Positions 1 to 12,600 of a stretch of DNA of 64,000 nt are shown here, one piece after another; positions within the stretch are counted from its first letter, which is position 1; each line of letters begins with the position of its first letter. The DNA comes from Hydractinia symbiolongicarpus (lineage: Eukaryota; Cnidaria; Hydrozoa; Anthoathecata; Hydractiniidae): assembly GCF_029227915.1 (NCBI RefSeq), contig NC_079884.1, positions 16,804,001-16,868,000 on the forward strand. Reading direction: 5' to 3'. Below the pieces are notes generated by a model, which saw nothing but the letters and a program-made list of their open reading frames with translations, was not told the origin of the DNA and did not search any database. Made by a program: the position numbers and the translations under genes.

Positions 1-302
1 ATAATGGCACGTCATCAACCCGTCCATTTCGGTTTAAGTGACCCAGGTTTGAGAAATTCACAAATTTTGTCCTAAACAGTAAAAAATAAATGGCGTCACC
101 ACCCCATTTCTAAGTTATTTAAATCATAATAGCTTTAACAATTTAAAATAAACTATTGATTTTAAATTAATGCTATTGACGTTGTGAGGTTTGTTTGTTG
201 ATTGACATTTTAAGACATGCAATTTCAGCAACTTCATACAAAAATGAACATATTATCTTTTCCTATTACAAACAAACACAGATAGAGTATTAGTATATTA
301 GA
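1..302 (-). repeat. Helitron-like non-autonomous element, 5' portion
   Basis: Read on the minus strand, the element starts with TCTAATATACTAATAC at 302. It shares internal blocks (ACCCGTCC, GACCCAGGTTT, GGCGTCACCACC, TTCTAAGTTATTT, ATTGACGTTG) with the better preserved copies at 56.8-57.1 kb and 57.4-57.6 kb. It is cut by the window edge. The 5' TC directly abuts the CTAG end of the neighbouring copy at 303. Confidence 0.6.
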
Positions 303-500
303 CTAGTTGTTAAGACCTGTAAACAATGGAAAAGATATAAGATTTGAGGAATTTTGCTGACTTCAGCATTGCATAAACAAAAAAATTGTTTTTAGAAATG
401 TGTCAACCAGTTGCTTCTGTTGTGAAGATCCTAAAACTCCGATCAAAATAATGTATAGGGGCATGTGTTTTGCTGAACATTAAGATTAATAGATTAACAT
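303..500 (-). repeat. Helitron-like element, 3' end portion
   Basis: CTAG at 303-306 followed rightward by a degenerate version of the family's terminal hairpin region (GTTGTTAAGACCTGTAAACAATGG), then GCTGACTTCAGC-like sequence and the family's GATCAAAATAATGTATAGG block. The right limit is not sharply defined. Confidence 0.45.
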
Positions 501-540
501 AAAGTCACCAAGTATAAATTGGGTTAAAACAAAATTTTAC

Positions 541-634
541 CAGCTCTGACGTCATGTACATCATTTTCAGCTCTCTTTGAGCGCGGCTCATGCAGATAGA
601 GTCTAAGATCCAATTCATTGTCTATTTCTTCCAT
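541..634 (-). CDS. CCDC180: CCDC180-like exon 24 (last in window)
   Basis: Acceptor TGTTTACAG, donor GCTG|gtaaaa. Contains ELDLRLYLHEPRSKRAENDV, a strong family signature. The intron beginning at 540 runs off the left edge, so the C-terminus is outside the window. Confidence 0.8.
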
Positions 635-3600
635 CTGTAAACATAATAAAAAATTCAAATAAAATATAAACTTTTTACAACAAATATAGCCTGAAAAGAA
701 TTCAATAAACAGCTACAATAAAAAAAAGTCAATTATCCTAAAACAGTCTAAATCAAAAATTGTGGTCAAATTGAAGCTGTTGTTATGTTCTCAAATTTAA
801 AAAATCATTGAATGCTCAAAGACCAATCACCAATGGTTTTCCAACACCTTACAGAACGAAATGGTCCTGAATATCTTGGAAAACAGACCACAAGTTTAAT
901 TTTTGACCCATTAGAAGAATATTTTGTTTCATTTTAATTTTTTTTTTTTTTAATTATTTTTTAAAAAAATCATTAACTTAGTTGTATTGCATTTATTACA
1001 CCCAGAAAGTACTGAAAAGTAAGTAATCAATTATAAGTTACTTTGAAAAATAAATTTTGGAACAATCAGGTACAAGAATTTCTAATGCTTTGTTATAGGG
1101 GAAGGTAACCAAAAAATTATTCTTTCATATTTCATAGAACAAAAATCAAAACTTCAAAATTGTTAGTTTCGTTTCATATTTCTAATAGAAAAAATTTAAA
1201 CTCACACTTTTTAAAATATTTTATCAAGATCTGGACCACTTTGAAAATAAGAAAAAGTTGTATCGAGCGTAGTTTACGACATAAGTGTGTTCACACAGTT
1301 GTTCCCATAAAGAGAAAACTGCTATGTTCAGTCTGAATAAACAAAAATTAAAGACTTTCTCCCCAATCTACCTTAAGTGGATAAACCTTGGCGAGTATTT
1401 AATTTGGCGAATGACCAAAATGGAATATTTGGCGGGATTTAATTTGGCGAAAACAAAAAATGTTTATTTTGACGGGGATTTATTTTGGCGAATGACACAA
1501 AGAAATGAACTTTTATGTCTTATGTTTTAAAAAATAAGAACAAATGTTTATATAAACATATATAAACAACCCTCTTTATACATATTAAAACTTGTGAATA
1601 TAAAAAAAAATTCATTTTTTGGGAAAAAAACATTTTTTTTAATTAAAAAAAAAACGTATTTTTTTTTTAAATTTGGCGGAGATTTAATTTGGCGAACAGT
1701 AAATTATGTTATTTTTAGAGTCAGTTATCAAAATTTTGGCGGGTATTTAATTTGCCGAATTTTGCCGAAATTTGCCAAATTCGCCAAATTTTATCCTGGC
1801 CAAAATTTATCCACTTAAGGTATCTTCGATGATTGTTCTGGGTGCTTATTTTAACTTTTCTTTAACTTTTTATTGTATAAAGTTGGTTGTCAATTTTTTG
1901 TTGTGATGTGTATACAGATTTTTCCTCTCCTCTACAATGTTTTCTTTTTGCGTCTGATTTACATTTTTTATTTTAAACCAATCATCTTTATTTCTTTTGC
2001 TTGACCATGTGCCCACCGATCTGCAAACATTTATCATTTTTTGAAAAAATATGCAGAAAATACCTACACAAACTTACTGAGAAAAACTAAACACAGCAAC
2101 AAATTCTAGAAAGTGGGACAAAGGAAAAAAGTTTTTGCTAAAATATTATGAATAATAAACACCTGTTACAAGTTTCACAATACCCTAGGTGTGTATTTGA
2201 ACGTTAGCTCGATAGTGATACACAGTACACAAAAATCATGGCTATAGTCTGTATGCATGCAAAAAAATACATTTTCAAAAATATATTATTTCTTGGTTAA
2301 TTGACTTGGCCTAATTTTCTTGCATTGTTCCAGTGTCATCCAGTTTGGCATAGCTTTGTTATCTTGCCACTGTCATAATGATTAAATATGTGCATCTCAA
2401 ATAGGTATTATAACATTTAGAATTGGGTATAACACATGAAAGAAATAATAATGACAGGGGAAGTTCATTCCAGCATTCGAATTCCAGCTTCGAATTTTTG
2501 TTCTTGAACCTCGCATTCCGTAAAAAAATTGAGGCGAAACAGCAGCTAGTTCACGAAGAAAACACAGCATTTAGGAACTACTATTCGGCAGCTAAATGTA
2601 GGGGGGGGTGCAATTTTTGAAAAAAATCACCACCCATTTCCATTTATTAACCACCCCTCCCGTTTAAGAGTTCTTGTCCAAATACCAACCCTCCCTGTTT
2701 AATAGCAACCTCTCCCATTTAAGGATTTTGAAAGAAAACATCAATTTCTGCAGGTGAAATAAAACGGAACAAAGTCTTTTAATAACACTTATGTCTATAC
2801 ACAACAGTGTTAATCAATTTTTGTTTCAACATTCATAATTATGATCACAAACAAACACAAAGAAACTGTTATGTTATTTTGATTATTATTGCCATGCAAG
2901 GGTATCATATTCAAACCATTTCGAACAATCTAACCAAAATATCCCCCCTCCCTCATTTTATGGATTTCTACAAAAACCACATTGTCCCATTTATTACCCC
3001 TGTTTATAATCTTTTCTAAAAATATCAATACAGGTGAACCTGAGGGAAAAAATAAGAGGAAAGTTAACTAAAAAATTCATTTTTTTTTTTTGTGATTTTA
3101 TTGATTACATGGATCAAATATCAAAAAATAATTTTTTAGTTAACTTTTCTCTTATTTTTTCCCTCAGGTTCACCTGTAATCCTGAATGACTATCCAAAAG
3201 AACCAAAAAGGACAAAAACAACTTTACTTTTCACAAAACAAAAATTTAAATTCTAACCACCTAAATCACTCAAAAAGCTACAGAAAAAAACAAAACGATA
3301 TTCATAAAAGCACCTTGATGACGACTACAGCTTCTGCTCGTGTGACTGCTTCTTCCTTCCACTTCTCTAAGTGTTCCAAAAACTCCCGACACATACTACG
3401 GTAAATAAATGCTGTATGCACAAAGCAGAACAAATAGATAGCAGAGAATGGAATTATACGCAGAATAAAAAAACTTGCAAAAACCTTTCGAAAATAAATT
3501 TTGATTACACCCTGGGCAAGTTCAATATGGCTGCTTAATTAAGAAGAAATTGAGTGAGTGTAGCTCAAGAAAAATGATTGTTTATAAACATGAAACATGA

Positions 3601-6600
3601 AATCAACTTAAGGTGGCAGTAACCCTTTTAGTTGTCCAAATAGCTGAATTATTTACTCAGTGTTTCATTTATACCATTTTTTTTACTATTTTCTAAAAAT
3701 ATAGGTCTTAATACATATTAAAATGATTTTAACTTAACACTAAAATTGCTAAGTCAGCAGAAATTTCTATTTAAAAATGTATCATAAGCAAGAAAAAAAT
3801 CGGCTTCTACCTCCAACTTTTTACAATCCCGTTATTTTTTATCAGCTTCTGTTTTTAAATGAACCTTGGGTTAACCCTGTTAAAACGGTGTGCGGATTTT
3901 TTTTGTTCATTCTTATTTTTTTAACAATAGCCTTTTGTTTTTTTTCAAAAGATTATTTGTTAGCATCCGAAGCTGCATCGAATGCTGTTAAAAGAAAAAT
4001 ATTCCGAATAAACAGATTTCCGCACACTGTATCATGGCTGCATGGTTCACCAAGGAAGTTAAAGCTCGTGCAGTGTATCATAATGAAGATCGTCTTAAAT
4101 TTCTACATAATGCGCCATTTTTGTTGTTTCTAACGTTTCTCTTTAATAATTACGTCATTTCTTTCTGTACAATTTCGCAAGCGCATAGACTTAAACTATA
4201 TTGGCAGAACTAATTAATTATTTATGAATTTTATTTTAAAGAGGAATTGTTGAGGCTGAATATTTTTGGTGAAAGATAATAGTATTTTAGCCATAAAATC
4301 GTGACAAGTGTGTTATAACAGAAAAAATATGGATATATAGTCTGAAAATAACCTTTCATGACTAATTATGTAAAAAAAAAATCCGATTTTTAAAAGGGTT
4401 ACTGCCACCTTAAATATGTAAATAATCATTTGTTCTCAGGATATATTTATCTAATAAAAGGAAACAAATAAATTTTAAGGAAATGTGAAAAACCATATCT
4501 TTAGCTGATTTTTAAACCAGAGTTTTGCTGCACGTGAGTCCAAATGAAATTTGTAGACAATGAACTGTTCTTATAGTTCAGACTATTTATCAAAAAATGT
4601 AATAGTACCTTTTTAAGAAACACTTTGGCCTACGGACATACATACGTACAGACAGACCGACAGACCCTAAATTATAGGTAATTTAGCTATCACGTGTGAC
4701 CAAAAATGGACAAATATAGTTTAAAAAAATATAATGCTTAGTATGTAAATCCAAGTAGAAAAAGAAAAGACTTACTTGTATTTTAACTTTTTAAAAAGGT
4801 CTTCTGGAATGAAAAAACTTTCAACGTATGGTATTACTATGGTATTACTTCCAGTAGCAGTGGCATCATCTAAACAAAAACCAAAGTTTATGCAAGTTTT
4901 CTAACACGCAAACTCAAAGCTAAACAGTTCAAAGTTAGTATTTAGAAATGCACACCAAGTTATGGAAACTTAATATTTATTTTACAAATTGGTCAACTGA
5001 ATTTAACTGGTCCACCGTTCAGATGAATATAGTGTTTACAATATAGGGTTGTTGTTTTTTTTAAATAGAAAAATAAGCTGCAAATGTCATTGTAAAAAAC
5101 TAAGAGAGCGAAAAATCTCCAAAAACTGTCTGTTAGTATCACTACTTTATTACGGTAAATTCAGTTAAACAAAAAAAGTTAAGTTGTACCATCGTCTAAT
5201 GTTGTCAATAATGTATGAGTTGTTTCATCACTTTCAGCTGTATTAGGTGGATTAAAATCTTTGCGCAAAAGATGATATAAAGATCCATTTGACAATGTAA
5301 TTGCCTCTGTTTTGACAATGGTTTTAACATCCTGCCAACACAAGAAAAAAAAACTTATGGGCATCATATAAAATTAAATTACAACAAAAAAAATATTTGC
5401 ATATTTTCTTTAAACATTAAGAACGATCTTTTTAAATCAAATGTTTACAATGGCACTATATTTATCTGAAGTTTTCCTGTAAAACTTAGTTAGTAACTAC
5501 CTGTTTATTTGCTGAATCTCTGAGGAAAGAAATTTGATTCCACTGTATTAAAAAATTCCGTACAATAGATGAGACTTTTAACCTCTAACGGGTCATCCCA
5601 CAAAGTATACAAAAATAAAAATAACGAATTATGATTGATTTTCAAAAACAATTAAGTAAAAGATTATATATACATGTCGAAGAAGTGAAAAAATATGTGT
5701 GAAGTAATAATTGGTAATAAAATCTAGCATAATAATTTATTTAATTGATCAATATTCTAAAAAAAGAAGAAAGCACTTTATGCTTCAATATCATGAAATT
5801 GTTATCAATATAAAAATATAAAAAATGAATAGATTAAAATAGGCGGAAAACATAGTTGCTAGTCCTTCTCTCTTTTTTTTCCTCTAAAATAGAACCCACC
5901 TAAATAAGTGCGAACAGCAAAAATAAAATAATTAAGAGGCACAAAAGTTGCTAGAGTTGGTTACTGAAGTGATTGGTAGAACTTCCAAGTTTTTAGAGTA
6001 ATTCCATTGTACTTGTGAATTAGAGGTTGTTTTTTTAATCAAAAGGTGATAAAATGCTAACAGCAACAATGGATCACAATATAATCTTGCTACTATTACC
6101 TTTTGCTTTTGTCTTTTAGACACATTAAAGTAACCACACACAGATATTCCATATCGTTGCACTTCATCATAAATCATATGAGGGTACTTTTCACATGTTT
6201 GTTTCTGCAGAGAATGAAACTCGAAATATCTACAAATTTAAAGAAGAAATGAACGTCAACTTTAAAATAACTTAAATATTGTCACGAAAATTACGGCTTA
6301 ATCGGTCACCACCATAAACTTTGCACATATCAGAAGGTTTATAAATACACTACCTACAAACATGTAACGAATTGTTTAAGCAAGTTATATATCTAACTAT
6401 GTAAACAGATCTTTATTCTTAATTATGGCATAAAGATGTACATCAAAATCTAAAAGATATAATGAACATAAGGACAATCTTACCACTACATTCTCTCTCA
6501 ATAAAACAAAATCATAAAGTCTTTTTAACAAAAGAAACTGCAAGAAGCAGATATGTTTTTAAAGACAATGTCATCAAACATTTGTAAGTGTCATTTGGCA

Positions 6601-9600
6601 TACTGTTATATTTGTTCTAATTAACTAAAACTCAACGGTATTTCAACTGTTCTCTAACGGATAGTATACGAAGCAGTTTTCACTTGATTTCGCAAGAATG
6701 AGTTTCACGATTCTTCTTTTTCGGCCATCTCACAAAGTGCACAGATATCACTATACAATCGTTTATCTTCTATGGCGTTGGTATTTTGACTGCTTCCACA
6801 AGCAATTTATTGTCTGATATACAGATAATTGGTATATCAACTGAAAAAATCTCTTTAATTAGGGCTAACATAGCATGTTCCGCACCTTCTAAAAGAGCCA
6901 TGGTTTCCGCACCCATGGCGCTTTTAACTACACGTTTTAACTTTTGAGATCTCTAAATAAGTGGCTCAATTTTGCTTTCACCATGAATCAGCAAAACAAA
7001 ACCACCTTGTGAGCCGCCATTGTGATACATCACTAAAATGATACTTACATCTCCAGTGTTTGAAATAACAATCTTTATTTCAGTATCCTGCAGATGTTTG
7101 AGCTGCTTGTTAGCTCTACGAGCATCAGCAACTGTTTCGAGTTGCATAAAGTGCATAAATCACAGTCATCATAAGCAGCATCAGGTTTAGTTTGTTTTGC
7201 TGCCCGTTGAATTTGACCAACTAAGGCTTTTAAGTGACATGGTTTTTATTTTGTAAGTGGAATTGTAGACGTTTTATTGGTCAACTTAATTGGTGGAATG
7301 TTACTGGTAATTATGTTGATGAATTACTGCACCACACTCTTGTTCAATTTCTAATCCCCAAAAGTTAAACGACTTTGAGTTCTCTTTACTAAGTGAGAAT
7401 GTCTTACGTAAATGTGCAATGATAGTGTCATGAAACAAATCACTTCCAACGAAGAAGCAATCGTCAACATGACAGCAAATTACACCTTCGAGTTAAGTTT
7501 CTTTTCTCCGGAAAAATAATGCATTGTCATAAATGCTTCTTGTAGCCCCAACTTTATCGAATTCGTTAGATAATGTCTCATACCCCAATCCAAAATGATT
7601 TCAAAGTCAATTGATTTCATTGCTTTGGTTATAACATCTTTGACATTTAACCAATTCTTATATGCTCTAACTCCAGTTTTTCCTACTTTACCAGCACGAC
7701 TAACAACCATAAATTCAGCAAGTTTATTAGTATCAGGATCAATAAACCTAACCCTGTCCCTGACTTTTGGAAGAGTCACTGTCAATGACTGTACATTGCA
7801 AGGTGTGTTAGCAACTTCTTGCTCAATGCTTGATTCGTGTGTTGTTCTCTTGTGTTGATCTCTTTTGAATTTAGTACAACTTCTAACGATGTGTTGATAT
7901 CAAAATTGTTTACGCTTTCAAGCAACCCATCCACTAGGCTGTTTGGAATCTCATCAACACAATCTTCTTTTTTCGGTTGTAGTTTACTTTACTTAAGGTT
8001 TTCTAATTGTGCTTTTCTGGCACAACTATGGTGTCCTTTCATTGATTGCAAGTGACATGGACTTAAGTTCCTCCATGCTAAACAAGGACCTATTTTCCAT
8101 CAATGCCAAGGGCTACACCAGGTCCTCTCCACTCTTTCTCTCCACGTGGCTTATAGTATATCAATTCACCATTGTAAAAATCTTTGCTGGTAGATGTCCG
8201 TGTTTGATGACTGAGTGCTGTTTTAATTCTCCTTGAAGACTCACTTTCAATGAATGCTTTGCGAGCAGGGCATTCAGATGCTTCGCAATTAATTGACTGG
8301 GTGTGAAGAGCAGGAGGCTTGGCTGTAAGCAAAGATGGGAGATTTGGATTGCGTCCAAATACAAGCTGATTGGGACTGAATCCACGGTTATTATGTGACG
8401 CATTCTTGGCACAAGTGGACCATGTAAGTACTTTTTCAACAGAACAACTACTGTTGTCGGCAATTTACAAAGTCATATTTTCCAGGATGGCATTATGACG
8501 CTCATAACACCATTTGACCACGGAGCTTCTGCTGCTGTTTTATAAACTCTTGTGTTTAACAGTTCTGCTACATCTCTTAAGAGCTTATTGTTGAACTCCC
8601 CTCCATTGTCTGAGAAAATCGAGTTTGGTGTGCCAAAAATAGCAACCCAGTGTTTGAGAATTGCGTCTATAATAATTTTCTTATTCTTGGATTTGAAAAT
8701 TGTTAATGCACTGTATCTAGAGAACACATCAATCATATAAAGTATGGTTAACCTTTCATGATTAACTGTCAAGAATTTTAGGTCCATGGCAAGGCATTCA
8801 TTGACATCTGAGGCCAATGGTATTGAGACAATTGGCCTTGATTGAGCCTTCATATATCTACTGCATGTGTCACAAGAGTTTGTAAAATTGTCAATTTGCT
8901 GAAATAATTCTTTATCTTCAACATTTGCATCTTGGAGAAGAATTTTCAGTTTGCTGCTGTCTATGGGATGGCCAAACTGCTTGTGAAGCTTTGTAGGTAT
9001 TTTGCATTTTTCTTCAGGTGATTTTACAGTGAGATCGTTGACTGTGAATATAACTCTGGTGGCATTTTCACCCAGAGATGTTTTGTTAACTGCAACTTGC
9101 TGAGGTGTAAGAGGTATACAGTAATGGCCATTTGACGTGTGTTGTAAAGGAATGTCTCTTCTAAACATTATCATTAACAAAATCAAGTTGGCTATTAGCT
9201 GCTTTTAGACAACATCAGTAAGAATATGTGCTTGCATTCCAGCCATATTAACAGGGGTATTAACTTGTTTAACTGAGGGGAAGTTAGGAAGAAGCCCAAA
9301 TTTAAAGGACTTGTTACTCTTACTTTCAGCTAAAGCTGTCCCTTCTGGCAAAGTGTCTATGTAACAGTCAAGCCAGTTTTTACCACAAACTGTCGATGAA
9401 CATCCTGAGTCTAGTAAAGCAAATTCAAAGACTCAGGCACGACTTGCTTCATAAACCATTGTTCCACACCCTTTGCAAAAAACTGCACATGTACCTCATC
9501 CTGTCCTTGGCTTCCTTTGTTCTTATCAGTCATTCATGAAATGCATAATAGATTTGCAATGGTGACATTGCAATGGATGTCCATCAGGATCATTAGGATT

Positions 9601-12600
9601 GTACTGGCTTCTTTTAGCACAGAAATATTTACCACCTCTGCCACGTCCACGAGTGTTCCAATTGGTAAAACGCGTCTGTCAAACATTTGACTATATAATA
9701 CTTCTTGCTCAACACCAATATCTTACTGTCTGTGCTACTTTCACTTTGAGCACATTGATCATAAATGGTTTCTATCTGTTTTTTCATGGAGTTATAAGTA
9801 AGGGAAGGAACCGTAGCACGTGTTAGTTTATGTGTAGATTTCAGTAAATCTGCATTTTTTAGTAGTTGATATGCAAGAACTGCAGCTGGTAATTCAATTT
9901 TGAAACTCTTATGTTTTTGATTAAGTTGTTCAAATTGATTTACATAATCACGAATCGACATTGTCTTAGAACGGTGAAAATTCTCATATTTTTCATAAGC
10001 ATTGAACATTGCTTGATCTTCAGTAATACCATAAAGTTCTTTTAATTTATTAACAAGTTTATTTAAACCATCGTCTTTATTCAATTCTTCTTTCGTTAAG
10101 GCTGAAAATGCCTGACATACTTTTGAATTTAAACTCAAATAAACAACTAGCCCTTGTTTCTTCTTTGGAAGTTCTGTAACTATATTCCTTAATTCCAGAT
10201 CATAATCATGCATCAAAATCCCCATCTTTAGAAAATTGGGGCAATCCATACTTTTGTGCCATCATGATTGTTCCAGTTGCCATCTTATTTAACTACAATC
10301 TGCTACCAGAATGTAAACAGATCTTTATTCTTAATTATGACATAAAGCCTTAAATCTACACCTAAAAGATATAATGAACATAATGACAACCATTCCTTTT
10401 AGCCTGAATTGCTGCTCTAAAACAATTTCTGGAGAAAAATGTGAAACACTCATCATAGGCTCGCTATACTCTACAAACAAGATATCACTCATGTGTTTGA
10501 CTGATGCTGTCACTAAAGCTGTATTATTACAATGTTTACAGAGTGTAGTCGAAATAGAACTACTCTGTGCTAGATACAAAGGCCACTGTTTTTTTTCTTT
10601 CACTCACTGGACAGATCACATAAAAACAGTGCACAGGAATATTTCAGAGAACTGTGCATTACAATTCATTGGAGGTAAAGAACATTTTAATCTTAAATAC
10701 TCCTGAAAAATTTCTCTTTAAGAGCATAGAACTGAGGCATCAGAGTTGTTATGTTGATGATCTTCAAATTGCCTAGTGAGTGTTGCTATGATCCTATACA
10801 GTAGCTTGTAAAGTTATTTCCTAGGGACAAATTTGAAATACAATGTATCAAGTCTCCAGAAAACAATCTACAGCACATGAAATTTGTTTAGCTGTATAAC
10901 GACAAGAGTTTAAAAAATGTCAATTCTTACGCATCTATATAAACTGGTTCACGACAACAGAGTTACCTAAGGAAATTTTTTATCATAACACATCCGTATT
11001 TTTTATTCTTAACGAGAAAATTTCACCCCGATCGGACCTCTCCGATCATGATGGGCGAGTATAACCCGTGTAAGTTATATTGAAGAAGAATTACTTTGTT
11101 CATCACTAACATACTGCCTGGCAGTGAGCGAGATTCGATCTGCGGTCCCAAGAATTGGGAGTCACAGAAGAACCCACTGGACTATGTTCAGCAACATGTT
11201 AGTGATGAACTCAGATAATTCATCCAGATGGTGTGTATACATAGGTGAATTTTTTATCATAGCACATCCGTATTTTTCATTCTCAACAGAGAATATTTCA
11301 GAGAATGTATGTTATGTATGAATGCAAAGTAGTTCTTCTTCAATGTGACATAACAGAGTTGTATTTTTACTCTACAACGGAGCTGTCTTTGCTTATAATT
11401 TAAACAACTTTGATATTAAATGAAAATATAAGCTCACCATATAAACAAACTTTCTTAGCGTATTTTTAAAAAAAAACTACTTTAAATTAAAATTAAAAAT
11501 GTACAAATGCCTAATTGGCTGAATTTATAATAAATCACACAAAGCATGCAACGGATACGTTTACCACACTACACACACATGGCAAATAAGTAAGCTACGA
11601 AGTAGCTGGGCTAACCAATGAGATGAAAATGCTGAAAACATTTCAATTAATTAAAAATATTTCTCTATTTGAATTGTCAGTCGCCTAAACTTTTTTGCAT
11701 TCTTATGCAAGCTCGCTGTTTTTTAACAGTCGATGTTATGTGATAAATGTAGAGCAATAAAGACAGCTCAAAAAGCAGAAAAAAATTGTATGGTTTGTTG
11801 CAGCCACACTCCCTTCACACCCTCACACACAGGGCCAACTATGTTGCCGCCTTTTATAGTGTGGCAATGACAATAGGAAACATACCATAAATCAAATATA
11901 GAAATACTAAATACCCTTTCATTATGTCACTCAGCATTGCCAGTGCCTGTTTCAAGCTACTTGCCAAAGCCTAATGTCATAGAAAGTAAATTATACATTT
12001 CTAATCAAGGATTCTCACAGAATGAACAGTGAAAAACATACATCTTCTGTTGATTCCTGTCTCATTCGGTCCATTACAATATCTAATTTCGCTTCTTTGA
12101 TCTGTAATGTCAAATGACAAGGAGTTAATAACCTATTATTTAGTAATCTTGTATGTATTTCTTAAATATAAACCAAACATCCTACCTGATTTTGATAATC
12201 ATGTTCTTTTCTGTTTTTATCTAGCATTTCCTAAGATCAAAAGAAAACAAAAATATTACTTTATATGTAATAACAATGAAACCACAAAAACTAAATGTTT
12301 TAGCATATATAAATATAGGTATGTAATAACAAAATCTCAGGCATAATTTTAAAATTAAATCTAATCAGTTATAACAATTATTATTACCATATATTGTGGG
12401 AGTTAAGCTAATGCTTATTGCCAAAGCCAGTTGTGCTAAATTAACTCAAAACCTCTCTACTGCATCTGTTCTAACGATTTTAAAACGTAGACACGCCTAA
12501 CCTACTTTTCGGTCCAGCTAAACTTCCTTTGTCTTTCCTTTATTTTATTCCTAGAACCTTTATTTTTCACTAAAGCAGTGATACCCAATTGAATTAAAGG

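Larger units (their letters stand above)
6400..10398 (-). mobile_element. Decayed Ty1/copia retrotransposon
   Basis: Minus-strand element. An approximately 85-bp block beginning GTAAACAGATCTTTATTC is repeated at 6401 and 10313 and marks the 3' ends of the two LTRs. Next to the 10313 copy lies TGGTAGCAGA (about 10300-10309), the usual initiator-tRNA primer site spacing. The order gag (10249-9629), protease DSG (about 9415), integrase (9186-8473), RT with a VDD motif (about 7470) and RNase H remnants (about 6800) is copia-like. The reading frame is broken repeatedly. The distal LTR parts no longer match each other. Confidence 0.75.

Noticed and set aside
11115-11195. Functional tRNA gene
   Set aside because: No proper cloverleaf: the anticodon loop lacks U33 and the acceptor stem does not pair. 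Kept only as a tRNA-like repeat core.
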